Assembly: GCA_036381255.1 (NCBI GenBank)
Contig: DASVDG010000114.1
Span: forward strand, 1-64,000
DNA: 64,000 nt
Direction: 5' to 3'
Origin: CALBZE01 sp036381255
GTDB taxonomy: Bacteria > Gemmatimonadota > Gemmatimonadetes > Longimicrobiales > RSA9
Below are positions 1-8,196 of this stretch, piece after piece (the first letter of the stretch is position 1; every line of letters starts with the position of its first letter). The position numbers and the translations under genes were made by a program. The notes beneath the pieces are model-generated. The model was not told the origin of the DNA and did no database searches. It worked only from the letters and a program-made list of their open reading frames with translations.

Positions 1-843
1 GTTCTTCGCCGCCCAGCGCGCGGCGTACGCCGCCGAGCGGTCCACCTTCGACGGGTCCTTGCCGCTGAACGCGCCGCCGCCGTGGCGCGCCGCGCCGCCG
101 TACGTGTCCACGATGATCTTGCGGCCGGTCAGCCCCGTGTCGCCGTGCGGCCCGCCGACGACGAACCGCCCGGTCGGGTTGATGTGGAAGACGCAGCGGT
201 CGGGGTCGAACAGCTCGGGCGGCAGTACGGGCGAGACGACGTGGGCGAGGATCGCATCGCGCACGTCGTCGAGCGCGACGTCCGGCGCGTGCTGCGCGCT
301 CACGACGACCGTGTGCACGCGAACGGGCGTGTCGCCGTCGTACTCGACCGTGACCTGGGCCTTCCCGTCCGGTCGAAGCCACGGCAGCCGGCCGTCCTTG
401 CGGACCTCGGCCAGCCGCCGCGTGATCCGGTGCGCGAGCAGGATCGGCGCCGGCATGAGCTCCGGCGTCTCGTCCGTCGCGTAGCCGAACATCATCCCCT
501 GGTCGCCGGCGCCGCCCACGTCGACGCCTGCCGCGATGTCCGGCGACTGCCGGTCGAGCGTGGTCACGACCGCGCACGTCTCGCCGTCGATCCCGTAATC
601 GGCGTCCGTGTAGCCGATCGAGCGGATCGTCCCCCGCACCAGCGGTGGCAGGTCGATCCGCGCATCCGTCGTGATCTCGCCCGCGACCAGCGCGAGTCCG
701 GTCGTGACCAGCACTTCGCACGCGACGCGCCCGTCGGGGTCCCGCTCGAGCACGGCATCGAGCACGGCATCGCTGAGCTGGTCCGCGATCTTGTCGGGGT
801 GGCCTTCCGTGACGGATTCCGAGGTGTACAGTCGGGTGCTCAA
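1..843 (-). CDS. metK: S-adenosylmethionine synthetase, C-terminus outside window
   Basis: Makes S-adenosylmethionine from methionine and ATP in the cytoplasm. The first 281 residues are visible. The N-terminal ATP/methionine motif GHPDKIADQ lies at residues 14-22, GAGDQGMMFGYA near 115, and the phosphate-binding GGGAFSGKDPSKVDRS close to the window edge, all in family order. Full-length enzymes have about 385-400 residues, so roughly the last quarter lies beyond position 1. I chose the TTG at 843 because AGGAG precedes it at good spacing and translation then begins directly at STRLYTSESV. It is the last gene of the PTS run, 46 bp after ptsI. There is no room for a SAM riboswitch, so it is probably co-transcribed. 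Confidence 0.95.
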   Translation of the reverse strand, partial: MSTRLYTSESVTEGHPDKIADQLSDAVLDAVLERDPDGRVACEVLVTTGLALVAGEITTDARIDLPPLVRGTIRSIGYTDADYGIDGETCAVVTTLDRQSPDIAAGVDVGGAGDQGMMFGYATDETPELMPAPILLAHRITRRLAEVRKDGRLPWLRPDGKAQVTVEYDGDTPVRVHTVVVSAQHAPDVALDDVRDAILAHVVSPVLPPELFDPDRCVFHINPTGRFVVGGPHGDTGLTGRKIIVDTYGGAARHGGGAFSGKDPSKVDRSAAYAARWAAKN

Positions 844-889
844 CGCAGGCTCCTTCCCCGCCGCCGCGCGCGCCACGCCGGCCGGCGCC

Positions 890-2671
890 TCACTGCTCGT
901 TCGACGGATTCCACCGCTCGGAGAACTGCGAAAGGTCCAGCCAGCGCTCGACCCGGCGCCGGAGGATCTCGGCGACCTCCGTGGCGGTTTCGGCGTCGAG
1001 CGCCTCGCCGACGGCTTCGCGCGCGTCGCTCGCCGGCACGCTGCGGATCACCTTCTTGATCTCCGGCAGCGAGGCCGGCCCCACGCTGAGCGCCGTGATC
1101 CCCAGCCCGGTGAGGAGGAACACGCCGAGCGGATTCGACGCGAGCTCGCCGCACACGCTCGCCTCGATCCCGGCGGCGCGGCCGGCCTCCACCACGCGCT
1201 TCAGCATCTTCAGCACCGCCGGGTGGAACGGGTTGTAGCGCGGCGCGAGCCGCGCGTTCCCCCGGTCCACGGCCAGCGTGTACTGCACGAGGTCGTTCGT
1301 CCCGATCGAGAAGAAGTCGGCGTAACGCGTCAACTCGACCGCGGTCAGCGCGGCCGCCGGCGTTTCGATCATGATCCCGACCTTGTAGCCGGGGTTGAAC
1401 GGGATGCCTTCGCGCCGGAGCCGCTCCTCCTCCTCCTCGAGGAGCTCCCGCGTGCGACGAACCTCGTCGATCTCGTTGATCAGCGGCAGCATGATGCGGA
1501 CGTCGCCGTGCGCGGTCGAGCGCAGCAGCGCCCGGAGCTGCGTCCGGAACAGGTCCGGCATGTCGAGGCACACGCGAATCGCGCGCCAGCCCAGGAACGG
1601 GTTCTCCTCCGGCGGCATGTTCAGGAAGAGCGGGAACTTGTCGCCGCCCAGGTCGTACGTCCGGATGTAGACCGCGTGCTCCGGGAACGACGCCGCCACG
1701 TGCCGGTACGCCTGGAACTGCTCCTCCTCGCCCGGCACGGCACTCCGCCCGACGACCAGGAACTCCGTCCGGAACAGCCCGATCCCCTGCGCCCCGTGAG
1801 AACGCGCGACCTGCGCCTCGCCCGGCAGGTCGATGTTCGCCCGCAGCAGCAACGGCTGGTAGTCCGGCGTCACCGGTTCAAGGTGCGCGAGCAGCACCAG
1901 CTCCTGCTCCCACTCCCGCACCCGGATGTCACGCTCGCGGTAGAGGTGCTTCTCCCGCTCCGTCGGCTCCGCGATCACGCGGCCGGCCCGGCCGTCCAGG
2001 ATCAGCTCGTCCCCGCTCCGCACCACCTGCGAGAGGTCGCCGAGGCTGACGACGGCCGGCAGTCCCAGGGCGCGGGCGAGGATCGCCGCGTGCGCCGTGC
2101 GCGTCCCCGCATCCGTCGCGATCCCCAGGATCGCCTCGCGGTCGAGCTGTACGGTGATGCTCGGCGTCAGGTCGCGCGCGACCAGGATGACCTTGCCGTC
2201 CAGGTGCCCCAGCGAATGGTCCGGCTCTTCGATCCCAAGCAGCCGGCGGATCACCCGGATCTCGACGTCCAGCAGGTCGTTCAGCCGGTCCATTACCATG
2301 GGGTGCCCGGTCCGCCGCCACTGGGATTGGAACTCCAGCATGCGGAGCTCGAACGCGCGCGCGGCCGAGAGGTTGTTCTCGCGGATGTACTCGGTCGTCC
2401 CGTCGATCAGCTCGGCATCGTCGAGCATGAGCAGCTGGGGATCGAAGATGTGCGCCTCGACCTCGCCGAGCCGCGTCTCGGTCTGCTCGCGGATCTCGCG
2501 GATCCGCGACTTCGCCCACTCCCGCGCCTCATGGAACCGCTCGACCTCCCGTTCGATGTCCTCCGGCTTCACGGTGCCGTGCGGCACCCGCGGCACTTCC
2601 CACCGCAGAACATGCGCCGGGCCGATCACGATCCCCGGCGCCGCCGGGATTCCGTCGCGGATCAACGTCAA
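890..2671 (-). CDS. ptsI: PTS enzyme I (phosphoenolpyruvate-protein phosphotransferase)
   Basis: First protein of the PTS relay: it autophosphorylates on His from PEP and passes the phosphate to HPr. At 593 residues it has the usual length. The phosphohistidine is His194 in GTRTAHAAILARALG. The C-terminal PEP-binding barrel shows GIGLFRTEFL, the GDKFPLFLN segment and the active-site cysteine in CGELASNP near residue 500. Six nucleotides separate it from the HPr stop, so the two genes are translated together. PtsP-type regulatory enzyme I carries an N-terminal GAF domain; this protein begins directly with the EI-N fold, so it is the ordinary sugar-PTS type. Confidence 0.97.
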   Translation of the reverse strand: MTLIRDGIPAAPGIVIGPAHVLRWEVPRVPHGTVKPEDIEREVERFHEAREWAKSRIREIREQTETRLGEVEAHIFDPQLLMLDDAELIDGTTEYIRENNLSAARAFELRMLEFQSQWRRTGHPMVMDRLNDLLDVEIRVIRRLLGIEEPDHSLGHLDGKVILVARDLTPSITVQLDREAILGIATDAGTRTAHAAILARALGLPAVVSLGDLSQVVRSGDELILDGRAGRVIAEPTEREKHLYRERDIRVREWEQELVLLAHLEPVTPDYQPLLLRANIDLPGEAQVARSHGAQGIGLFRTEFLVVGRSAVPGEEEQFQAYRHVAASFPEHAVYIRTYDLGGDKFPLFLNMPPEENPFLGWRAIRVCLDMPDLFRTQLRALLRSTAHGDVRIMLPLINEIDEVRRTRELLEEEEERLRREGIPFNPGYKVGIMIETPAAALTAVELTRYADFFSIGTNDLVQYTLAVDRGNARLAPRYNPFHPAVLKMLKRVVEAGRAAGIEASVCGELASNPLGVFLLTGLGITALSVGPASLPEIKKVIRSVPASDAREAVGEALDAETATEVAEILRRRVERWLDLSQFSERWNPSNEQ

Positions 2672-2677
2672 CGTCCG

Positions 2678-2962
2678 TCACTCCTCTCCGAAGCCCTTCG
2701 CGACGAGCTCCACCAGCTCCTCCAGCGCGGATTCCGCATCCTCGCCGCTCGCCCGGATCGTGATCTCGCTGCCACACTCGGCGGCGAGCATCATGACCCC
2801 CATGATGCTCTTTCCGTTGACCTCCGTCTCCTCTTTGCGGACCCAGACGTCCGCACGGAAGCGGTTCGCCAGCTTGACGAATTCCGCCGCCGGACGCGCG
2901 TGCAGCCCGTACTTGTTCTGGATTCGCACCGTTCGTTCGTGTTCCACGAATGCCGAGCTCAT
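2678..2962 (-). CDS. ptsH: HPr phosphocarrier protein
   Basis: Small carrier (94 residues) that takes phosphate from enzyme I on a histidine and hands it to EIIA. The active-site motif GLHARPA places the phosphohistidine at residue 21. The regulatory serine lies in GKSIMGVM (Ser52), which matches the Bacillus-type site recognised by HPr kinase. This fits the hprK gene in the same cluster. The ATG at 2962 overlaps the EIID stop as ATGA. A much longer in-frame reading frame extends upstream but only covers EIID in another frame. Its position between the permease genes and ptsI makes this a self-contained PTS operon. Confidence 0.97.
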   Translation of the reverse strand: MSSAFVEHERTVRIQNKYGLHARPAAEFVKLANRFRADVWVRKEETEVNGKSIMGVMMLAAECGSEITIRASGEDAESALEELVELVAKGFGEE

Positions 2963-3729
2963 GGCAAGAGCCTCATCAGGAGTCCGAAAAGAGCGTAGCC
3001 CAGGAGCGCCAGGACGACCGGCCTCCGGACCCGCGCGCCGAAGCGCGCGCCGATCAGAACCGCCACCGCGGCCGCCGCGACCCAGGGGATCGGCAGCGCC
3101 GCGCCGGCCGGGAGCCCCGCCGCCGCCAGCGGTCGCCCGGCGACCGCGAGCGGCGCGACCAGTCCGACCAGGAACGCGCCGACGACCGGCAGCGCCCGCT
3201 GTACGTTCGCGATCCCGGAGCGTCGCATGTGCTCGCCGACGCGCTTCCCCTCCCGCAACCCGAGCCGGTAGCTCCAGATGCGCAGGACGAGGTGCCCCGC
3301 GTTGTAGATCCCCAGAAACGCGGCGACGGCCATCCACCACGCGGCACCGGCCATCAGCAGCGCCAGGGCGAAGAGCAGGCACACGGGGCGCCAGCCGGCC
3401 CAGACCAGGCGGTCGCCGATCGTGCCGAGCGAGCCGCGTACGGCCGTCTTGAACCGCTCGATCACCCGCTCGTCCTCGCCCTCCGCCTCGAGGCGCGCCA
3501 CCGCGCCGAGCGCCATCGGCGCCAGATACGGGTGACTGTTGAACAACCGCGCGTGACGCCCGACGGCGTCGTCGAGGCGGGCCGGATCATCCCGGTAGAG
3601 GGCGCGCAGCACCGGGAGCAGCGCGAAGGCGTAGCCGTGGCCGAGGAGCGTGCGGTAGTTCCACGACGACTGGATCGAGAACGAGCGCAGGAACACCGCC
3701 GCGCGCGCACGCCGTCCGGGCCGGCTCAC
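2959..3729 (-). CDS. PTS mannose-family EIID membrane component
   Basis: Membrane subunit that together with EIIC forms the translocation channel of mannose-family PTS permeases. The N-terminal part contains RSFSIQSSWNYRTLLGHGY, close to the ManZ family N-terminal motif, followed by a cytoplasmic helical region and hydrophobic segments at about residues 115-150 and 180-255. Length is 256 residues, slightly shorter than E. coli ManZ. The start is a GTG at 3729 that overlaps the EIIC stop as GTGA. The stop overlaps the HPr start. Substrate cannot be read from sequence; mannose, glucosamine, sorbose and galactosamine types all exist. Confidence 0.9.
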   Translation of the reverse strand: MSRPGRRARAAVFLRSFSIQSSWNYRTLLGHGYAFALLPVLRALYRDDPARLDDAVGRHARLFNSHPYLAPMALGAVARLEAEGEDERVIERFKTAVRGSLGTIGDRLVWAGWRPVCLLFALALLMAGAAWWMAVAAFLGIYNAGHLVLRIWSYRLGLREGKRVGEHMRRSGIANVQRALPVVGAFLVGLVAPLAVAGRPLAAAGLPAGAALPIPWVAAAAVAVLIGARFGARVRRPVVLALLGYALFGLLMRLLP

Positions 3730-4400
3730 CCGATCAGCAGCAGCGTCAGCCCGCATATCGCGCCGAGCATGAGGGCGAGCCGGCGGCCGCTCCACCCGCC
3801 GAAGAGCGAGAGCGCCGCCCCGGCCATCGCGGCGCTCGCCACGCCGAGCACGCCGACCGCCGCGTCGCCGCCGAGGTCCCAGGCGCCGCCCACCGAGACG
3901 AGCAGCCCGAGCGCGAGCGCGGCGCCGACGACCGTCACCGCCGCACCGCGTACGAAGTCCAGCGCGAGCGCGGTCCGGTGCAGGCGCTCCAACCGGGTGC
4001 CCGTCAGCGGGCGGCGCTCGCCGGCGTCCGCGACGAGCCGCTCGTTCACCCGGCGCAGCGCGTTCACGGACGCACCGCCGACCCGCTCCCACAACAGTGC
4101 GAAGACGACGGCCAGCAGCAGGAGTTCCGGACGCTGCGCCCCGCCGGCGGCCGAGGCGTACCCCGCCGTCGCGGCCACGGCCGCCGTCCCCGGCTCCGGA
4201 TACCGCGCCGCGCCGATCGGCAGGATCACAAGCGCGAAGATCTCGAGCAGCACGCCGACGGCCACGCCCTCCATCGGGCGGCCGAGGAGCAGCCCCGCGA
4301 TCGGCGCGGCGACGATCGGCCGCGAGATCATCGCCTGCGGGAACGACGTCGCATCCACGCCGACCGCTCCCCCCCAGAGCGCCACGATCAGCCAGCTCAC
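3726..4400 (-). CDS. PTS mannose-family EIIC membrane component
   Basis: Polytopic channel subunit of a mannose/sorbose-type PTS permease. The 224 residues are mostly hydrophobic. They include a conserved N-terminal block (SFPQAMISRPIVAAPIAG, LGRPMEGVAVGVLLEIF), typical of the EIIC family, and several further membrane segments toward the C-terminus. It is shorter than E. coli ManY (about 266), so one peripheral segment may be reduced. It overlaps EIIB by four nucleotides and EIID by three, indicating tight translational coupling within the EIIA-B-C-D series. Confidence 0.92.
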   Translation of the reverse strand: MSWLIVALWGGAVGVDATSFPQAMISRPIVAAPIAGLLLGRPMEGVAVGVLLEIFALVILPIGAARYPEPGTAAVAATAGYASAAGGAQRPELLLLAVVFALLWERVGGASVNALRRVNERLVADAGERRPLTGTRLERLHRTALALDFVRGAAVTVVGAALALGLLVSVGGAWDLGGDAAVGVLGVASAAMAGAALSLFGGWSGRRLALMLGAICGLTLLLIG

Positions 4401-4894
4401 CGCTGCTGCCGCTCCCGCTGGAGGAGCTCCGCGAGTCCGACCCGGCGCGAGCCCGGCAGGTCCCGCGCACTGACCTCGGCGCCCTCCGCCTCCAGCGCCT
4501 CCAGGTCGCGCTCCTCATCCTCGCGGAGGTAAACGTACGGCAGCACCGCACGACGGCCGGGCGCGTGGTGGATCCCGCCGATGTTCACCTGCTCGCCGCG
4601 GAGCAGGCCGCCGCCCGCGAGCTCGACCATCGTGCGGACGTCCCGCGTCAGGATGATGACCCGCCGCTCGCCGCTCCGCCACGCGTCCAGGTGCCGGCGC
4701 GCGCCCGCCACGTCGTCGAACCGCGCCTCGACCTCCGGCGGCAGGCCGAGGCCGTACAGCTCCTGCTCCCACTCCGAGTGGGCCAGCTCGTCATCGACCA
4801 CGACGATCAGGTCGGGGTTGAGCCGGGTGCCCCAACCCACCACGACCTGCCCGTGGATCAGCCGCTCATCCACCCGATACAGTACGACGGGCAT
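4397..4894 (-). CDS. PTS mannose-family EIIB component
   Basis: Cytoplasmic phosphotransfer protein that receives phosphate from EIIA and gives it to the incoming sugar. The N-terminus VLYRVDERLIHGQVVVGW carries the phosphorylated His14, the defining site of mannose-class EIIB. The rest follows the family: a VVVDDELA strand, then RDVRTMVELAGGG and VNIGGIHHAPGRR. At 165 residues the length is normal. Its start lies 29 nt inside the 3' end of the EIIA gene, an unusually long overlap that is plausible because both reading frames keep conserved residues there. Confidence 0.95.
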   Translation of the reverse strand: MPVVLYRVDERLIHGQVVVGWGTRLNPDLIVVVDDELAHSEWEQELYGLGLPPEVEARFDDVAGARRHLDAWRSGERRVIILTRDVRTMVELAGGGLLRGEQVNIGGIHHAPGRRAVLPYVYLREDEERDLEALEAEGAEVSARDLPGSRRVGLAELLQRERQQR

Positions 4895-5294
4895 GGTCTC
4901 CGAACTCCGCGGGTACGCAGACGATCCCGGCCCGACCCTTCTCCAGGAGCCGTCGGGCCAGGTCCGGCACCGGGAGGTGCCGATGCATCACGAAATCCAG
5001 CAGCAGCGGCAGGTTGACGCCGCTGATCACCAGCAGGTCCGGACGCCCCGTGCAGAGCCGCCGCGCCGCAAAGCTGCAGCTCCCGCTCGGCAGGTCCGTG
5101 AACAGGACGACGGGGCCCGCCCCCAACCGGCTCTCGATCTCCTGTGACAGCCGCTCCGGCGAGAGCCCCCGGTTGCTCAACGGCACGAGCACGTTCTCGC
5201 CGATGTCGCAGATGCGACGGACCGCGTCGACCAGCCCCTCCGCCAGCGCACCGTGGCCCAGGACGATGCCGCGCGCCGGCGCCTGCTCACTCAT
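4866..5294 (-). CDS. PTS mannose-family EIIA component
   Basis: Soluble EIIA domain of 142 residues that accepts phosphate from HPr. The phosphohistidine is His14 in GIVLGHGALAEGL. Other family landmarks are FTDLPSGSCSFAARRL and VISGVNLPLLLDF. It is a free-standing EIIA rather than the EIIAB fusion of E. coli ManX. The ATG at 5294 overlaps the hprK stop by eight nucleotides, so the kinase that controls HPr and the permease sit on one transcript. The complete EIIA-B-C-D-HPr-EI order suggests that the system is functional for sugar uptake and not purely regulatory. Confidence 0.94.
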   Translation of the reverse strand: MSEQAPARGIVLGHGALAEGLVDAVRRICDIGENVLVPLSNRGLSPERLSQEIESRLGAGPVVLFTDLPSGSCSFAARRLCTGRPDLLVISGVNLPLLLDFVMHRHLPVPDLARRLLEKGRAGIVCVPAEFGDHARRTVSGG

Positions 5295-6246
5295 AGTCCT
5301 CCTCCAGGTAATCCCGCACCGGCCGCATCGCCTCCTGGAGCCGCTGGTTGAAGAGCGCCGCGGTGTTGACCCCCGCGTACTTCAGCAGGTGGTTCATCGC
5401 GACGACCTCGGAGATCACGGTGATGTTCTTCCCCGGGTTCAGCGGAATCGTGACCTTCGGGATGGCTACGCCCAGGATCTCCATCTCGTTCCCTTCGAGC
5501 CCCGTCCGGTCGTAGACCCCGGTCTCGCTCCAGTCCTCGAGCTGCACCACGACCTCGATCCGCTTCTGCTGCCGGATCGCGCGGATCCCGAACAGCGCCG
5601 GGATGTCGATGATCCCGACGCCGCGGATCTCCATGTGATGCCGCTGGAGCTCGTGGCCCCGGCCGATCAGCACGTCGTTCCCACGCCGCGTCACCTCGAC
5701 CACGTCGTCCGCGACCAGCCGATGGCCCCGTTCGACGAGGTCCAGCACGCACTCGCTCTTGCCGATCCCGCTGCGCCCCATGAAGAGCAGGCCGACGCCG
5801 TACACGTCGGCCAGCGAGCCGTGCATCGTCGTCCGCGGCGCGAACTCGCCCTCCAGGTACGGCTGGATCCGCCGGTAGAACGCGCCCGTCTTGAGCTGCG
5901 TCCGGATCAGCGGCAGCTTCCGCTCGTTCGCGACCGTCACGGCGAGCTCCGGCACCTCCAACCCTTTGGTCACGAACACCGCGGGCATGTCGAGCGCGAA
6001 GAACCGCTCCAGCACCCCGCGCAGCTCCTCCGGCGGCAGCCCGCGCAGGTAGCTGACCTCCGTCTCGCCCAGCACCTGGATCCGCCCGCCCGCGAATCGC
6101 TCCGTGAACCCCGCGAGCACGAGGCCCGGGCTCGACACGTCCGCCGCCTGGATCGGGCGGTCCAACCCCACCTCGTCCGTGAGCAGCTCGAGTTGTAGCG
6201 ACTGCCCCTTCGTCCTCAGGAGCTCTTCGACCGTAAGCGTCCGCAC
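5287..6246 (-). CDS. hprK: HPr kinase/phosphorylase
   Basis: Bifunctional enzyme that phosphorylates and dephosphorylates the regulatory serine of HPr in response to metabolites. The Walker A motif GRSGIGKS lies at residues 157-164, the catalytic His at MHGS (142), the aspartate pair at LVADD (180-181), and the family signature EIRGVGIIDIPALFG follows. The protein has 319 residues from the GTG at 6246, which is preceded by GGAGGAAG at proper spacing. A longer frame reaching 6306 would run back into the upstream gene and lacks a good ribosome site. It lies four nucleotides after hpf, an order also common in other bacteria. Confidence 0.95.
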   Translation of the reverse strand: MRTLTVEELLRTKGQSLQLELLTDEVGLDRPIQAADVSSPGLVLAGFTERFAGGRIQVLGETEVSYLRGLPPEELRGVLERFFALDMPAVFVTKGLEVPELAVTVANERKLPLIRTQLKTGAFYRRIQPYLEGEFAPRTTMHGSLADVYGVGLLFMGRSGIGKSECVLDLVERGHRLVADDVVEVTRRGNDVLIGRGHELQRHHMEIRGVGIIDIPALFGIRAIRQQKRIEVVVQLEDWSETGVYDRTGLEGNEMEILGVAIPKVTIPLNPGKNITVISEVVAMNHLLKYAGVNTAALFNQRLQEAMRPVRDYLEEDYE

Positions 6247-6250
6247 GTGA

Positions 6251-6586
6251 TCAACTTCCTCCGACCGCGGCCCCCCGCGCCGACGGCCTCGCACCGTTGC
6301 GCCCACGCCGGCGATCGCGCCGCTCCGTCAACTGGCGGCGCAGTCGCCCCACGACGCCGTCCAGCGCGATCCTGAACCCGTCGCCGCGCGCCCGGGCGAC
6401 GACCGGGCGCGCTCCGGCCACGACCAGCCGCCCATCCACCTGGTGTACCCCGTGATCCACGCGGAGGTCGAGCTCCACACCGAGCAGCTCCGGCTCGAAA
6501 CGCGCGAGCCATCTCACCCGCTCCTCCGCCCGCTCGCGGACCCACGCCGAAGGATTGCAGTGTCGTGAGCTGATCGTGACGTACAT
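6251..6586 (-). CDS. hpf: Ribosome hibernation promoting factor, short form
   Basis: Binds the 30S subunit and inactivates ribosomes in slow-growing cells. The 111-residue protein has the short HPF/YfiA fold: an N-terminal MYVTISSRH strand, helix RERAEERVRWLARFEP, then strands GVELDLRVDHGVHQVDGRL and a second helix with VVGRLRRQLTERRDR. It ends in a basic, low-complexity tail. The C-terminal dimerisation domain of long HPF is absent. It directly precedes hprK, linking translation shutdown with PTS control, as in the rpoN-hpf-ptsN clusters of proteobacteria. The family call is firm; the functional details are inferred. Confidence 0.88.
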   Translation of the reverse strand: MYVTISSRHCNPSAWVRERAEERVRWLARFEPELLGVELDLRVDHGVHQVDGRLVVAGARPVVARARGDGFRIALDGVVGRLRRQLTERRDRRRGRNGARPSARGAAVGGS

Positions 6587-6607
6587 GCCCGCCTCCCGGG
6601 TCGAGGT

Positions 6608-7750
6608 TCACGCCATCCCCTCCGCTCCCCGCCCGCCCCGCCGCCACGCATCGAGCACCCGCTCCAGGTGCCGTTCCGTCGCTTCGGCCGCCCGATCCCA
6701 GCTGAACCGCTCCGCGAACGCCCGCGCCCCGCGCCCGAGCCGGTCCCGCAGCGCGCCGCTCGACAGCACCCGGTCCAGCGCATCCGCCAGCGCCGCCACA
6801 TCGCCGTGCGGGACGAGGAACCCGGTCTCGCCATCCACGACCGAGTCCCGCAGACCGGGCGAATCGCTCGCGACCGTCGGCGTGCCGCACGCCGCCGCCT
6901 CCAGGTTCGTGATCCCCCACCCTTCCTTCGGCGACGTCAGCACGTGCACCCACGCCTCCCGGAACAGCCGCCGCTTCTCCTCCTCCGTCACGAAGCCGAC
7001 GAGCTCGACGATGTCCTCGAGCTGCAACTCCGCCACCAGCCGTCGCAGCGCCGGCTCGTGGTCCCCACGCCCCGCGATGATGAGCCGCGCATCCCGCCCA
7101 CGGCCGCGCAGCAGCGCCAGCGCCCGCAGGATCAGGTCGACCCGCTTGTACCGCTTGAGGCGACCGAGATACAGGAGCGTCGGACGGGCGAAGCGCGGCT
7201 CGCCCGTCGGGCGGTAGGCGTCGAGGTCCACGCCGTTCGGGATCACGACGATCCGGTCCCGCGCGAACCCGCGCCGCTCCAGGTCCGCCGCCGTGCTCGG
7301 CGACACCGCCTCGACCGGGACGTCCCGGTACACCCGCGCGAGCGGCCGTTCGAGAAGCCACGTCGCCAGCGCCAGCGGCAGCGACGCCTCTTCGAACGCC
7401 GTCCGGCCGAAGAGATGGTGCACCAGCAGCACCAGCGGGAAGCGGCCCCAGTACGGCGTGAACAGCGGGACCTTGTTCAGGTCCTCCACGACGATGTCGA
7501 AATTCCGGCCCGCGAGCGCCGCGCGATAGTAGCGCCGCGCCGACAGCGCGAACGTGTATCGCCCGCCGACCCGGTGCACCTCGATGCCGTCGACGCGCTC
7601 CCGCGCCGCGGCGCCCGGCCACCCCGAGGCGAGGAGCGTCACCTCGTGGCCCCGCGCCGCGAGCCGGCCGAACACCTCGTGCAGGTGCGTCTCCGCGCCG
7701 CCGGCCTGCGGGTTGAGGCCGTCCTGCCAGTTCACGACCAGGAGCTTCAG
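6608..7750 (-). CDS. GT4-family glycosyltransferase
   Basis: Retaining GT-B glycosyltransferase. The N-terminal half contains GLNPQAGGAETHLHEVF, and the C-terminal nucleotide-sugar domain shows LYLGRLKRYKRVDLILRA and the E-x7-E motif EGWGITNLE followed by AACGTPTVAS. About 380 residues, normal for the family. The start needs care. A GTG at 7735 would remove the first strand, whereas a CTG at 7750 restores KLLVVNWQD and has GGGGAG about eight bases upstream, so I used the CTG. The substrate is unknown. The gene lies between nusB and hpf, with no polysaccharide cluster nearby. Confidence 0.85.
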   Translation of the reverse strand: MKLLVVNWQDGLNPQAGGAETHLHEVFGRLAARGHEVTLLASGWPGAAARERVDGIEVHRVGGRYTFALSARRYYRAALAGRNFDIVVEDLNKVPLFTPYWGRFPLVLLVHHLFGRTAFEEASLPLALATWLLERPLARVYRDVPVEAVSPSTAADLERRGFARDRIVVIPNGVDLDAYRPTGEPRFARPTLLYLGRLKRYKRVDLILRALALLRGRGRDARLIIAGRGDHEPALRRLVAELQLEDIVELVGFVTEEEKRRLFREAWVHVLTSPKEGWGITNLEAAACGTPTVASDSPGLRDSVVDGETGFLVPHGDVAALADALDRVLSSGALRDRLGRGARAFAERFSWDRAAEATERHLERVLDAWRRGGRGAEGMA

Positions 7751-7754
7751 CGCT

Positions 7755-8195
7755 TCACTCCCCGGCTCGCCGCGCCGGCGATCGACCCTCGATCCGGCGC
7801 AGCAGCGCGTCCAGCACTCCGTTCACGAAGCGCGGGCTGTCCGCCGTGCCGTACTTCTCCGCCAGCACGATCGCCTCCTGGATCGAGACCCGCGGCGGCA
7901 CGTCCTCGACGTAGAGCATCTCCGCCGCCGCGAGCCGCAGGATGTTGCGATCGATCACCGACAGCCGTTCGAGCCGCCAGTTCGTCAGCGCCTCCTCGAC
8001 CGTGCGGTCGATCTCAGCCACGTGAGCATCGACGGCGTGGACCAGCTTCGCGAGAAACATCCGACTGTCCCGCGCGATGTGCCGCTCACGCTCGAATTCC
8101 GCGAGGACGGCGTCCAGCGAGCTTCCGCGCCCGCGCGACTCCCATGCGTAAAGGATCTGGAGCGCCCACCCGCGGGCGCGACTCCGTTCCCGCAC
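7755..8195 (-). CDS. nusB: Transcription antitermination factor NusB
   Basis: All-helical RNA-binding protein of 146 residues that, with S10, promotes antitermination on rRNA operons. Recognised from RERSRARGWALQILYAWE at the N-terminus, the central VDRTIEEAL-like segment (IDRTVEEALTNW), LSVIDRNILRLAAAEML and the C-terminal SIQEAIVLAEKYGT with FVNGVLDAL. Spacing is tight: it begins one nucleotide after the ribH stop. A ribH-nusB pairing is common in many bacterial phyla, which supports the assignment. Confidence 0.95.
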   Translation of the reverse strand: MRERSRARGWALQILYAWESRGRGSSLDAVLAEFERERHIARDSRMFLAKLVHAVDAHVAEIDRTVEEALTNWRLERLSVIDRNILRLAAAEMLYVEDVPPRVSIQEAIVLAEKYGTADSPRFVNGVLDALLRRIEGRSPARRAGE

Positions 8196-8196
8196 G

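Noticed and set aside
844..889. SAM riboswitch ahead of metK
   Set aside because: The 46-bp gap is too short and shows only a ribosome site.
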